Positions 24,120-33,459 of a stretch of DNA of 64,000 nt are shown one piece after another; positions within the stretch are counted from its first letter, which is position 1; the number at the start of each line of letters is the position of its first letter. The position numbers and the translations under genes are program-made. Where the stretch lies: positions 124,001 to 188,000 of the forward strand of contig CAKUZR010000004.1 in NCBI GenBank assembly GCA_934718065.1, given 5' to 3'. Origin of the DNA: an uncultured Treponema sp. Lineage in GTDB: Bacteria; Spirochaetota; Spirochaetia; Treponematales; Treponemataceae. The notes beneath the pieces are model-generated. The model made no database searches, was not told the DNA's origin, and saw only the letters and a program-made list of their open reading frames with translations.

Positions 24120-25052
24120 ATGGACAAAAATCAGATTGAAAAAGAAAATGACGCTGGAATCGGGGAAAAAACAGCTCTTGTGGCGATTCTGGGCCGGCCT
24201 TCAGCAGGAAAATCGACTTTTATAAATACTGCCTGCCAGGAGCCGGTTTCGATTGTTTCTCCGGTTCCGCAGACAACAAGAAATGCAATCCGCGGAATTG
24301 TGAACACTTCGCTTGGCCAGCTGGTTTTTGTTGACACGCCGGGCTACCATGATTCGGAGAAAAAGCTTAATCTGCGCCTAAAATCTGTTACCGAGGAAAC
24401 TTTGGAAGGGGCGGACTGCATTCTTTACGTTATTGACACAACCCGCGTTCCCGGTGAAGAAGAGAAAATGAATGTGGCGCTTGCCGCGAAATATCTTGAG
24501 CATCTTGTTGTGGCTCTTAACAAAATAGATGCGAACGACTCGAAAGTGAAAAAATCAAGGGAATTTATTGAAGAATATCTTCCGGGGCTTCCGGCTGGCC
24601 GGGTTCTGGAAATGTCTGCTAAAAATGACACTGGGATAAACGATGTTCTTCGCGCGCTTTACGGTGTTGCTCCGGTTGCTCCGGCGCTTTATACGGAGGA
24701 TGTCTACACCGACCAGGATATTGCTTTCAGAATCAGCGAGATTGTCCGCGGCGAGGCAATAAACCGGCTGACTCAGGAGCTTCCGCATTGCCTTTACGTT
24801 GATGTTGCGGACTTGGAAAAACGCGGAAACAACGGAAAAATCTGGGTGCGCGCGTTTATCTGCGTGGAGCGCGACAGCCAGAAGGGAATGGTTATCGGCA
24901 AGGGCGCAAGCATGATAAAACAGATTCGTCTGGCTTCCCTGAAGAAAATTCAGGAAGTTTTTCCGTTCAAAGTTGATTTGGATCTTCAGGTTAAAGTTGA
25001 CAAGAACTGGCGGCAACACGACAATACGATTACAAAGCTGATTCCAGAGTGA
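24120..25052 (+). CDS. era: GTPase Era
   Basis: A 310-residue Era. G-domain motifs are G1 GRPSAGKST, G3 DTPGYHD and G4 NKID, and the C-terminal KH domain carries VIGKGASMIKQI. Era binds the 3' end of 16S rRNA and helps mature the 30S subunit. Starts at 24066 and 24111 are also in frame; 24120 places TALVAILGR at a normal distance from the N-terminus. No ribosome site is present for any of them, in keeping with a leaderless message. Confidence 0.95.
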   Translation: MDKNQIEKENDAGIGEKTALVAILGRPSAGKSTFINTACQEPVSIVSPVPQTTRNAIRGIVNTSLGQLVFVDTPGYHDSEKKLNLRLKSVTEETLEGADCILYVIDTTRVPGEEEKMNVALAAKYLEHLVVALNKIDANDSKVKKSREFIEEYLPGLPAGRVLEMSAKNDTGINDVLRALYGVAPVAPALYTEDVYTDQDIAFRISEIVRGEAINRLTQELPHCLYVDVADLEKRGNNGKIWVRAFICVERDSQKGMVIGKGASMIKQIRLASLKKIQEVFPFKVDLDLQVKVDKNWRQHDNTITKLIPE

Positions 25053-25061
25053 TTTTTTTTG

Positions 25062-25098
25062 TGGAAATCGGCTTGCATTTGTGTTAAACTAGGCGAAT
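25062..25098 (+). promoter_or_regulatory. Near-leaderless promoter of glgX
   Basis: TGGAAA (25062-25067), 17-bp spacer, TAAACT (25085-25090), then 8 nt and the ATG. Confidence 0.45.
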
Positions 25099-27219
25099 AT
25101 GAACGTAAGTCAGATTTCTGAAGGCCGTCCTGAAATACTTGGTGCAACTCCATCAGGAAACGGTGTTAATTTTGCTGTGTATAGCAAAAACGCAGAGAAA
25201 GTTGTTCTTGATTTGTTCGATGCGCCTGACGCAAAACAACCTTCTTTTTCGATTGAATTTGATCCTGTGAAAAATAGAACAGGAAGCATTTGGCATATTT
25301 TTGTTGAAGGTCTTTCAGCGGGCGCGCTTTATCTTTTCAGGGTTGACGGTCCGTACAATCCTCCGCTGGGACACAGGTTTAACTTTAACAAATATCTTTT
25401 TGACCCGTACGCAAAGGCTTTTACGCAAGGCTCGGTTTTTCAGTCTTATAACCGGCAGCGTGAGCTTGGGCTTGCGGGCGTTGAAAACGGAAAGCTTTCG
25501 GACTTGTCGAATTTTCCGAAATGCGTTGTTGTTGATGATTCGGATTTTGACTGGCAGGGCGACAAGCCTCTGAACTATCCGATGAGCGAAACTGTTGTCT
25601 ACGAGGCGCATCTTAAAGGTTTCACGGCTTCCCAGACTTCGGGCGTAAGCGCGCCGGGAACGTACAAGGGTTTTGTGGAAAAAATTCCTTACCTGAAGGA
25701 ACTTGGCGTCACTTCCGTTGAGCTTATGCCGGTTTTTGAATTTGACGAGCATGAAACTGGAACTATAAACCCGAAGACCGGAGAGGCTCTTTCAAACTAC
25801 TGGGGCTACAGCACAATCGGATTTTTTGCGCCGAAAACAACTTATTCTTTTGACAGAACTCCTGGCGGCTCGGTGCGCGAGTTCAAGACTCTTGTGCGCG
25901 AGCTGCATAAAGCCGGCATTGAGGTGATTCTGGATGTCGTGTTCAACCACACGGCGGAAGGAAACGAGCATGGCTATACGTTCTGCTTCCGGGGCTTTGA
26001 AAATTCAACTTATTATATGCTGCCTGAAAACGAAAAGCAGTATTACCACAATTTTTCCGGCTGCGGAAACACTGTGAACGCGGCTCATCCGGTTGTTACA
26101 AAATTCATTCTGGACAGCCTGCGCTACTGGGTAAGCGAAATGCACGTTGATGGATTCCGTTTTGACCTGGCGGCGGCTTTGTGCCGTGATCAGAAATCGT
26201 ATATGCAGAGTTTTCCGTTCCTTACGAATGCGATTTCAGAAGATTCAATTCTTTGCCGTTCAAAAATAATCGCTGAGCCGTGGGATTGTGGCGGCGGTTA
26301 TCTTGTCGGCGGTTTTCCAGGCGGAAGATGGAGCGAATGGAACGACCGTTACCGCAACGACATAAGACGATTTATCCGCGGAGATGAAGGTGTTGCCACA
26401 GCGGCGGCTACCCGGCTTGCCGGCAGCTCTGATTTGTATAACCATTCGGGAAGAAATCCTGACGCTTCTGTTAATTTTGTCAGCTGCCACGACGGTTTTC
26501 CTATGAACGACATTGTAAGCTACAATGGAAAGCACAATGACGAGAACGGCGAAAACAACCGTGACGGTTCGGACGACAACAACTGCTATAACCACGGATA
26601 TGAAGGCGTTACAGTGAATCCGAAGATTGAGTCCCTGCGCCTGAAAAAACTGAAGAATTTCATGGTCTGCCTTATGGTTTCCCAGGGCGTTCCGATGTTT
26701 GCCGCGGGCGATGAGTTCCGCCGCACCCAGATGGGAAACAACAACGCTTACTGCCAGGACAACGAAATTTCCTGGGTGAACTGGAATCTTGAGAAGAAAA
26801 ACCAGGAGCTTCTGAATTTCACAAGAAAGGCGATTCAGCTCAGAAAACTTCATCCGGTTTTCCGCAGGGAAAAATTCTTTTCCGGCTCAAAAGTTGAAAT
26901 TGAATGGTACGACGTTGATGGAAAAAATCCTGACTGGACAAAAATGAAGCGTTTCCTTGGATTCAAGCTGGTTGGCTCTTCTGTTCCCGGCTTGAATGGA
27001 ACTCCTGACAACGATTTTTACATCGCCGGAAACACAGATATTTATGACGTTACAATGACTTTGCCGACTCTTCCAAAGGGAAAGAAATGGTATTACGTGG
27101 CGGACACTTCTGTTGTTGGAAACGAAGGATTTGCGGAGCCTGGAAAGGAAACGTTGCTTCAGGAGCAGCAGCGTTACGTCCTTCCTGCCGCAAGTTTTGC
27201 GATATTGATTGCTAAATAA
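25099..27219 (+). CDS. glgX: Glycogen debranching enzyme (isoamylase type)
   Basis: A 706-residue GH13 enzyme cutting alpha-1,6 branches. An N-terminal CBM48-like domain (FAVYSKNAEKVVLDLFD) precedes the catalytic barrel with EVILDVVFNH, the nucleophile in VDGFRFDLA, the acid in IIAEPWDCGG and the transition-state Asp in VSCHDGFPM. With the phosphorylase gene 88 bp downstream it forms a glycogen breakdown unit. A hairpin CTGTGTA / TACACAG (27260-27280) lies between the two genes, without a T run. Confidence 0.94.
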   Translation: MNVSQISEGRPEILGATPSGNGVNFAVYSKNAEKVVLDLFDAPDAKQPSFSIEFDPVKNRTGSIWHIFVEGLSAGALYLFRVDGPYNPPLGHRFNFNKYLFDPYAKAFTQGSVFQSYNRQRELGLAGVENGKLSDLSNFPKCVVVDDSDFDWQGDKPLNYPMSETVVYEAHLKGFTASQTSGVSAPGTYKGFVEKIPYLKELGVTSVELMPVFEFDEHETGTINPKTGEALSNYWGYSTIGFFAPKTTYSFDRTPGGSVREFKTLVRELHKAGIEVILDVVFNHTAEGNEHGYTFCFRGFENSTYYMLPENEKQYYHNFSGCGNTVNAAHPVVTKFILDSLRYWVSEMHVDGFRFDLAAALCRDQKSYMQSFPFLTNAISEDSILCRSKIIAEPWDCGGGYLVGGFPGGRWSEWNDRYRNDIRRFIRGDEGVATAAATRLAGSSDLYNHSGRNPDASVNFVSCHDGFPMNDIVSYNGKHNDENGENNRDGSDDNNCYNHGYEGVTVNPKIESLRLKKLKNFMVCLMVSQGVPMFAAGDEFRRTQMGNNNAYCQDNEISWVNWNLEKKNQELLNFTRKAIQLRKLHPVFRREKFFSGSKVEIEWYDVDGKNPDWTKMKRFLGFKLVGSSVPGLNGTPDNDFYIAGNTDIYDVTMTLPTLPKGKKWYYVADTSVVGNEGFAEPGKETLLQEQQRYVLPAASFAILIAK

Positions 27220-27307
27220 TCTGATATTTTGGGAATTCCAATTGAAAAATCTTGCAATTCTGTGTACTCTTTTTACACAGTGAAAAATACCGTGGAGGTT
27301 ATTTTAA

Positions 27308-29806
27308 ATGAAATTTGATGCCGCAAAATTTAAGGAAAATCTTGAAGGTCGACTTAAGAGACAATACGGTAAAGATATTTCGCAGGCAAACAAACATGAT
27401 CTTTTTGACGCAGTTTCAGCTTCTGCGCTTGAAGTAATCATGGATAACTGGATGGCTACTCGCCAGGAATATGAAAAGAAACCTACAAAGCAGTTGTATT
27501 ATTTATCAGCAGAATTCTTGATGGGCCGCGCTTTGAGCAACAACCTTATCAACGCAGGAATTCTGGATGATGTAAAGAAAGTTCTTAAGGGAATGAACAT
27601 TGACTACAACATGGTTGAAGATCAGGAGCCGGACGCAGGTCTTGGAAACGGTGGTCTTGGCCGTCTTGCAGCTTGTTTCCTGGATTCTCTGGCTACTTTG
27701 GATTATCCTGGACACGGATACGGAATCCGCTACCGCTATGGAATGTTCGAGCAGAGAATTGAAAACGGCTATCAGGTTGAATACCCTGACAACTGGCTTG
27801 CTCACCGCGATCCATGGGAAATCAAGCGTTCAGACCTGGCTGTTACAGTAAAATTCGGCGGAAACATCGCTTATGGAAAAACTCCTGATGGCCGCGACAG
27901 ATATTATGTTGAAAACGCAGAGGAAGTTACAGCAACTCCTTATGATATGCCGATTGTTGGCTATGAAACTGGAACTGTAAATACTCTCCGCTTGTGGCAG
28001 GCTTCTTCTCCGAACGGATTTGACCTTCAGCTTTTCAACAATATGGAATACAACCGTGCGGTAGAACGCCAGAACAGCGCGGAAAATGTTTCTGCGGTTC
28101 TTTATCCAAATGATTCTGGTCCGTCTGGAAAAACTCTCCGCCTGAAGCAGCAGTATTTCTTCAGCTCTGCCTCTTTGCAGGATTTGGTTCGCCATTACGT
28201 TTCAGATTATGGAACAGATTTCAGCAAATTCGCATCTCTTCATGTTATTCAGCTGAACGATACTCATCCGGTTGTTGCAATTCCTGAGCTTATGCGCATT
28301 TTGATGGATGAATACAATGTTGGCTGGGATGACGCATGGGATGTTGTTACACATACTTTTGCATACACAAACCACACAATTCTTGCAGAAGCGCTTGAAA
28401 AGTGGCCGATTGAAATCTTCCGCGGACTTCTTCCACGAATCTACCAGATTGTTGAGGAAATCAACCGCCGCTTCATGATTGAGCTTTGCGCAAAATATCC
28501 GAATGATTATGCCCGACATGGAAGAATGTCTATTATCAACAACGGCAAAGTTTATATGGCTTGGCTTGCAATCCATGCCTGCTTCAGCGTAAACGGCGTT
28601 GCTGAGCTTCATACACGCCTTTTGAAGGAAAAAGAGCTTCATGACTGGTTTGAACTTTATCCTGAAAAATTCAACAACAAGACAAACGGAATCACACAGC
28701 GACGCTGGCTCTGCAGCGCGAACCCTGAGTTGTCTGCGTTTATCACAGCGCGTGTTGGTCATGGCTGGGAAAAAGATCTTACAAAGCTCAAGGGACTTGA
28801 AAAATATCTTGATGATGACAAGTCTTTGAAAGAGCTTATGACTATCAAGGAAGAAAACAAGCGTCGTCTTGCTGAATATCTTAAGAACACACAGAACGAG
28901 CTTATCGATCCTGAGTCAATCTTTGATGTTCAGGTAAAGCGTCTGCATGAATACAAACGCCAGCTGATGAACATTCTGCACATCATGTACGTTTACAACA
29001 AAATGCTTGACGATCCGAACTACAAGCCGGCTAAGAAAACTTATATTTTCGGCGCGAAATCGGCTTCCGGCTACCGCCGTGCAAAGGCAATCATCAAGCT
29101 TATCAATACTGTTGCTGAAAGAATCAACAACGACCGCCGCGTAAACGACAGGCTTCACGTTGTGTTTGTAGAAAACTACAGAGTTTCTGTTGCGGAAAAG
29201 ATTTTCCCTGCTGCAGACCTTTCTGAGCAGATTTCTACAGCCGGACTTGAAGCTTCTGGAACTTCAAACATGAAGTTTATGTGCAACGGCGCTTTGACAA
29301 TGGGAACAATGGACGGCGCGAACATTGAGATTGTTGAGGAAGCTGGAAAAGAAAACGCGTTCATCTTTGGTCTTCTTACTGATGAAATCAAGAAGATTGA
29401 GGAAGCGCACAGCTATAATCCGCAGGAATATATCGAAAGAAATCCTGGACTTGCTAAGGTTCTTAACCAGCTTGTTGACGGAACTTACGATCCAACACAT
29501 CAGCTGTTCAAGGAACTTTATGATTCTTTGGTATACGGAATTGAAGGAAACCGCGCGGATGTTTATTACGTTCTTGCTGATTTTGATGATTACTGCCGCG
29601 CTCAGAACGATGCGGAAAAACTTTATTCAGACAAGAAGGCCTGGGCTAAGGCTTGCTTGAAGAATATTGCGAACGCCGGAAAGTTCTCTTCTGACCGAAC
29701 AATTGAAGATTACGTGCGTGATATTTGGCACTTGAAGAAAGTTTTGCGTCCTTTGGATGGCGGAGCAAAATCTTCTGCTAAAAAATCATCGTCAAAAAAA
29801 GCTTAG
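27308..29806 (+). CDS. glgP: Glycogen/starch phosphorylase
   Basis: An 832-residue GT35 phosphorylase releasing glucose-1-phosphate from alpha-1,4 glucan ends. Conserved parts: LGNGGLGRLAACFLDS, the HPVVAIPELMR region, and the PLP lysine in EASGTSNMKFMCNG. The C-terminus adds a Ser/Lys-rich tail (AKSSAKKSSSKKA), which is not typical. TGGAGG precedes the ATG. It works with GlgX on stored glycogen. Confidence 0.96.
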   Translation: MKFDAAKFKENLEGRLKRQYGKDISQANKHDLFDAVSASALEVIMDNWMATRQEYEKKPTKQLYYLSAEFLMGRALSNNLINAGILDDVKKVLKGMNIDYNMVEDQEPDAGLGNGGLGRLAACFLDSLATLDYPGHGYGIRYRYGMFEQRIENGYQVEYPDNWLAHRDPWEIKRSDLAVTVKFGGNIAYGKTPDGRDRYYVENAEEVTATPYDMPIVGYETGTVNTLRLWQASSPNGFDLQLFNNMEYNRAVERQNSAENVSAVLYPNDSGPSGKTLRLKQQYFFSSASLQDLVRHYVSDYGTDFSKFASLHVIQLNDTHPVVAIPELMRILMDEYNVGWDDAWDVVTHTFAYTNHTILAEALEKWPIEIFRGLLPRIYQIVEEINRRFMIELCAKYPNDYARHGRMSIINNGKVYMAWLAIHACFSVNGVAELHTRLLKEKELHDWFELYPEKFNNKTNGITQRRWLCSANPELSAFITARVGHGWEKDLTKLKGLEKYLDDDKSLKELMTIKEENKRRLAEYLKNTQNELIDPESIFDVQVKRLHEYKRQLMNILHIMYVYNKMLDDPNYKPAKKTYIFGAKSASGYRRAKAIIKLINTVAERINNDRRVNDRLHVVFVENYRVSVAEKIFPAADLSEQISTAGLEASGTSNMKFMCNGALTMGTMDGANIEIVEEAGKENAFIFGLLTDEIKKIEEAHSYNPQEYIERNPGLAKVLNQLVDGTYDPTHQLFKELYDSLVYGIEGNRADVYYVLADFDDYCRAQNDAEKLYSDKKAWAKACLKNIANAGKFSSDRTIEDYVRDIWHLKKVLRPLDGGAKSSAKKSSSKKA

Positions 29807-29835
29807 GCTTTAAGTCGTGAAATAAAACGATTTTG

Positions 29836-29888
29836 AAAAGGCTGTTCTTTGTGAAGTTTTTCAAGCTTCCGGAGGCAGCCTTTTTTTT
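29836..29888 (+). terminator. glgP terminator, directly before the next ribosome site
   Basis: Stem AAAAGGCTG / CAGCCTTTT with an inner GAAG / CTTC stem, then a T run. Only the Shine-Dalgarno site separates it from the next gene's ATG, so that gene needs readthrough or a promoter inside the hairpin region. Confidence 0.75.
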
Positions 29889-29900
29889 CGAGGAAATAAA

Positions 29901-30821
29901 ATGGTTCAGATTTTAGCCGCGCTGGGGCTGGTTTTTACTGCCGCAATCTGGGGATTTTCGTTTGTTGTTGTAAAAGACAGCCTGAATGACATTAGCGCAG
30001 TTTATATGATTGCAATCCGTTTTGCGATTGCGGCGCTTTCTGTTGGAATTGTGTTTTTCAAACGCCTGAAAAAAATCAACGCGCAGTATTTGAAAAAAGC
30101 CGGGCTTATCGGAGTGTTTCTGTTTCTTGCGTATTTTGCGCAGACTGTTGGATGCAAATATACAACTCCGGGAAGAAATGCGTTTTTGACAACGTTTTAT
30201 GTTGTTCTGATTCCGTTCTGTTCGTGGATTGCGTACAAAAAACGGCCGGCCTGGACTGTTTTTGCGGCTGTTCTGCTGCAGGTTGCGGGAATCGGATTTT
30301 TGTCTTTGGGAGGAAAGTCTGAGGCTGGAGCCGGATTTAATTTCGGGGATTTTCTTACGCTGGTTTGCGCGGTTTTCTTTTGCCTTCAGATTTTTTTCCA
30401 GTCATATTTTTCAAAGGAATCCGAGGAAAGCGATCCGGTTGTGTATGCGTTTGTTCAGTTTGCGGTTGGTGCGGTTCTTGCCTGGTGCGTTGCGCCGTTT
30501 TATGATGCTGAAAAAAATATGCTTACGGCGGTTTTTCAGCCGCTTTCCGCGATTGATTTTGGAAGCCGCGGATTTATTATGTCCGCGCTGTACCTTGGAA
30601 TTGCATGCACTGCGGTTGCGTTCGTGCTTCAGAATATCGGGCTGAAATATTTGAGCCCTTCGCTTTCTACGATTCTTCTTAGCTTTGAAAGTGTTTTTGG
30701 AATGCTTTTCAGCGTTTTGATTCCGGTGAACGGCGTGCGGGAAAAACTTTCTGTTTACGGCGTTGTTGGATGCGTCCTGATTTTTGCGGCTGTGATTATC
30801 GCGCAGAGGCAGAAAAGCTGA
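29901..30821 (+). CDS. EamA/DMT-superfamily transporter
   Basis: A 306-residue inner membrane protein with about ten hydrophobic helices in two EamA halves. The first half opens with AAIWGFSFVVVKDSLN, the second with FGDFLTLVCAVFFCLQIFF, and LSPSLSTILLSFESVFGML is typical of the last helices. Substrate unknown; amino acids or metabolites are usual in this group. GAGGAA lies before the ATG. Confidence 0.88.
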   Translation: MVQILAALGLVFTAAIWGFSFVVVKDSLNDISAVYMIAIRFAIAALSVGIVFFKRLKKINAQYLKKAGLIGVFLFLAYFAQTVGCKYTTPGRNAFLTTFYVVLIPFCSWIAYKKRPAWTVFAAVLLQVAGIGFLSLGGKSEAGAGFNFGDFLTLVCAVFFCLQIFFQSYFSKESEESDPVVYAFVQFAVGAVLAWCVAPFYDAEKNMLTAVFQPLSAIDFGSRGFIMSALYLGIACTAVAFVLQNIGLKYLSPSLSTILLSFESVFGMLFSVLIPVNGVREKLSVYGVVGCVLIFAAVIIAQRQKS

Positions 30822-30849
30822 ATTTGCTGATTCAATTTTGATTTTCAGA

Positions 30850-30988
30850 TGTGGCAAGGATTGGAAGGGCGCGCGGAGCGCGTTGCGGAATAAAAACGAA
30901 GTTTTTGTGAAGCAATGGAGGCGGAAGCCGCAACCCTGGAAAGCCTGGTTTTGGCTGGTGAGCTTGCCGAACCTGCCAAAAGCCACCC
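30850..30988 (+). repeat. Foldable dispersed repeat B, copy 3
   Basis: Runs from GTGGCAAGGATTGG to AAAAGCCACCC between two convergent genes. The stems are the same as in copies 1 and 2, with scattered single-base differences. Confidence 0.8.
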
Positions 30989-31028
30989 AAAAGATGAAAA
31001 TTTAAAATATTTTTGGGCGGTGCGGCGT

Positions 31029-33065
31029 TTATTTTTCGCTGGAGTCTTTTTTGATTCCTGGAATTTTTTCAAGAATTACGTTTTTTACGGAGCTGAGTTC
31101 CTTCAGGTTGCCGGCGATGTTTCCGGTTATGCTGCTGAGGCCGGAAAGGCTTTGCGCGATTACCGAGTCGCTGAACATTGAGGCGATTTGCCATTTGTAA
31201 AGCTCGTTCACTTTGCTGCGGATTACGGTTCCTTTTGCGGTTAGCTCTGTGCCGATTTCAAACTGGCGGTCGAGGAAGCAGAATGAGCCGACTTTTTCAA
31301 ACGGCTTGAATCCATTTTTTGGGGTTATCAGGCGTTCCAGCTCGGAATTTATGAGCGTTTTGATTTCGTTGCTTTTAAGGAGCGCGGAAATGTTTTCGCT
31401 TTCGAGGTTGTTTGATTTTGCGTAGCTCAGGATGTTTTCTTTTTTTGGAATCAGGAGCGCGCCAAGATAGTTTTTGTCCTGGCCGACGATTACTGCCTGC
31501 GCGATGTACGGCGATTCAACGAGCTTGTTTTCAATTGGGAGCGGCTCGACGTTTTCGCCGGAACGCAGAACGATTGTGTCTTTTGCGCGGCCTTTTACCA
31601 TGATGTCGCCTTTTCTGGAAAGCACAACCAGGTCGCCGGTGTTGAACCAGCCTTCCTTTAAGACTGACTCTGTTAGGTCGGGCTGCTTGTAGTAGCCTTT
31701 CATCACGTTGTCGCCGCGCACGTAGAGAACACCCATCTGGCCGGGCGCACATTCCACGCCGAATTTGTCAACGACTTTGATTTCGTTGTACGGCATTGCC
31801 CTTCCGATTGTTCCCATGACTGGACGGCGGGGATTTCTTATGCAGATTATAGGCGCTGTTTCTGTGAGGCCGAATCCTTCAACAATTCTGATTCCTACAG
31901 AATTGAAGAAACGGTCGAGCCGCGGTGCAAGCGCGCCGCCTCCGCTCATTCCCAGCTTGAAGTTCGCTCCGAAAACCGCGCGCGCCTTTGAAAAGAATAT
32001 TACTTCGCCCAGAGCTCTTAGCGGCAGAAGGAAGAAGCATGGAACGTAGAGCCATTTGTTCAGGACTGAAAGAATCCAGAGCGGCTTTTTGAACTGCAAA
32101 TTTCTTCCCATTATTATGTCGAGCATCCAGCGGCGGGTTGTTATTGCGCCGATGCAGATTTTGTACAGGACTTTTCTGAGCGACGATTTTTCCACGGCGT
32201 TTTTTTCAATCTGCTTGTAGATTGCGTCCCAGATTCGCGGAACGCAGGCGATGAATGATATGCTGATTTTTTTGAAGTCGGAAAGAATCATGCTTGGAAC
32301 CGGTTTTGAGTAGCACATGGAAATTCCTTTCGCCATGTAGTAGTATTCCATTTCGCGCTCGTAAACGTGCCAGACAGGAAGAACGCAGAGCGTCTTGTCG
32401 CCTTCCTTAAGGTTCAGGGTTTCGGAAATTCCTTCAATCTGGCACAGGAAATTTCTGTGCAGAAGCTCTACGCCTTTCGGAGTTCCTGTTGTTCCGGAGG
32501 TGAATATGATTGTGGCTGTGTCCTCGCTTTTTCCGTTTTCCACGATTTCTTCAATTTTTCCGGGATTCGATGCTCTGAATTCTTTTCCAAGGCTTATTGT
32601 TTCCGCGTAGGAAAGAACTTTTGCGCCGGCGTTTTCAGACTCAACGTTTTTTTCGTCGATTACGATTATTGTCTGCAAGTCCTTTAGCTCCGGGCGACAT
32701 TCAACGATTTTCTTGTAGCTTGAATTGTTTTCCGCCACGATGATTTTGCACCCGGCAAAGCTTAAAATGTATGACAAATCTTTAACGGTCGCCTCGCTTC
32801 CGCGCGGAATGTCGCAGCATCCGGCGGACATTATTCCCGCGGAGGAAACGAGCCATTCCTTTCTGTTGTCGGCAATCAGCCCGATGTGGTCGCCCGGTTT
32901 TGCTCCAAGTGAAAGAAGTCCGGCTCCGAAATTCAGCGCGGAGTCCAGGAATTCCGCATAAGTTACAGGCTGAAAAATTCCTTTCGCGTCTTTTGCGTAC
33001 TGAATTACAGCGTCTGGAGAAGATTTTGTTTTTTCACATAACATCTGCGGAATTGTTGAATACAT
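31029..33065 (-). CDS. Long-chain fatty acid:CoA ligase (FadD/FAA type)
   Basis: A 678-residue AMP-forming synthetase. P-loop IFTSGTTGTPKG, the VEGFGLTETAP motif, and the A8 region KGRAKDTIVLRSGENVEP. The length and insert pattern fit eukaryote-like long-chain ligases common in spirochaetes, which activate host fatty acids for phospholipid synthesis. AGAAGGA lies before the ATG. Upstream, at 33097-33119, the element TGACA-N13-TGTCA matches the core of the fabF operator. Confidence 0.9.
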   Translation of the reverse strand: MYSTIPQMLCEKTKSSPDAVIQYAKDAKGIFQPVTYAEFLDSALNFGAGLLSLGAKPGDHIGLIADNRKEWLVSSAGIMSAGCCDIPRGSEATVKDLSYILSFAGCKIIVAENNSSYKKIVECRPELKDLQTIIVIDEKNVESENAGAKVLSYAETISLGKEFRASNPGKIEEIVENGKSEDTATIIFTSGTTGTPKGVELLHRNFLCQIEGISETLNLKEGDKTLCVLPVWHVYEREMEYYYMAKGISMCYSKPVPSMILSDFKKISISFIACVPRIWDAIYKQIEKNAVEKSSLRKVLYKICIGAITTRRWMLDIIMGRNLQFKKPLWILSVLNKWLYVPCFFLLPLRALGEVIFFSKARAVFGANFKLGMSGGGALAPRLDRFFNSVGIRIVEGFGLTETAPIICIRNPRRPVMGTIGRAMPYNEIKVVDKFGVECAPGQMGVLYVRGDNVMKGYYKQPDLTESVLKEGWFNTGDLVVLSRKGDIMVKGRAKDTIVLRSGENVEPLPIENKLVESPYIAQAVIVGQDKNYLGALLIPKKENILSYAKSNNLESENISALLKSNEIKTLINSELERLITPKNGFKPFEKVGSFCFLDRQFEIGTELTAKGTVIRSKVNELYKWQIASMFSDSVIAQSLSGLSSITGNIAGNLKELSSVKNVILEKIPGIKKDSSEK

Positions 33066-33096
33066 AGTTGTCCTTCTTTTTTTTTGTTTGCCAAAT

Positions 33097-33119
33097 TGAC
33101 ATTTTTTGTATTTTTGTCA
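33097..33119. promoter_or_regulatory. TGACA-N13-TGTCA element upstream of the long-chain ligase gene
   Basis: Same half-sites and spacing as inside the fabF inverted repeat at 9651-9673. The arms here are short (5 bp). Confidence 0.4.
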
Positions 33120-33231
33120 GTATACTTGAATTTCGGTAAAATTTCTATAGAAAAATATATTTAGACACAATTTTTTTTCATTGGTTGCAGAAAAAATTTT
33201 ATTTTTTGCAGGTTTATTTTTAAAAATCCGG

Positions 33232-33261
33232 TTGACGCAAATATTTTCTTAGTGCTAATGT
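33232..33261 (+). promoter_or_regulatory. Promoter of the riboswitch-symporter transcript
   Basis: TTGACG (33232-33237), 18-bp spacer, TAATGT (33256-33261). The predicted start lies shortly before the aptamer. Confidence 0.6.
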
Positions 33262-33267
33262 ATTGTA

Positions 33268-33405
33268 TCGCCAGCAGCGTTACTGTTTCGGCGATTCTCT
33301 GGAGAGTTCCCATTTTCAGATGGGACGCCGAAGGGTTAAGGTTATTAAAACCGATATCTCAGGCATAAGGGACAGGGCTAAAAGAATCTTGTCATACTCT
33401 TTGGA
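33268..33405 (+). ncRNA. Glycine riboswitch (one full aptamer)
   Basis: The aptamer is closed by GATTC (33293-33297) / GAATC (33384-33388). It contains the family's conserved stretches: CTCTGGAGAG, GACGCCGAAGGG, then ATCTCAGGCA and AAGGGACAGGG. A second partial motif CTTTGGAGAGC follows at 33400, like the start of a second or ghost aptamer. It ends in a terminator hairpin and precedes a symporter gene, the usual target. Glycine binding would be expected to change termination. Confidence 0.92.
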
Positions 33406-33446
33406 GAGCGAAATACAGTTATGTATCTTCGCTCTTATTTTTTTTA
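33406..33446 (+). terminator. Riboswitch expression platform terminator
   Basis: Stem GAGCGAA-ATAC / GTAT-C-TTCGCTC with one bulge, followed by a T run. Its left arm overlaps the partial second GGAGAG motif, so aptamer folding can compete with it. Confidence 0.8.
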
Positions 33447-33459
33447 AAGGACAAGCAAA

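Noticed and set aside
27260..27280. Terminator between glgX and glgP
   Set aside because: The CTGTGTA/TACACAG stem has no T run after it, so termination is not supported; an operator is possible but not shown.
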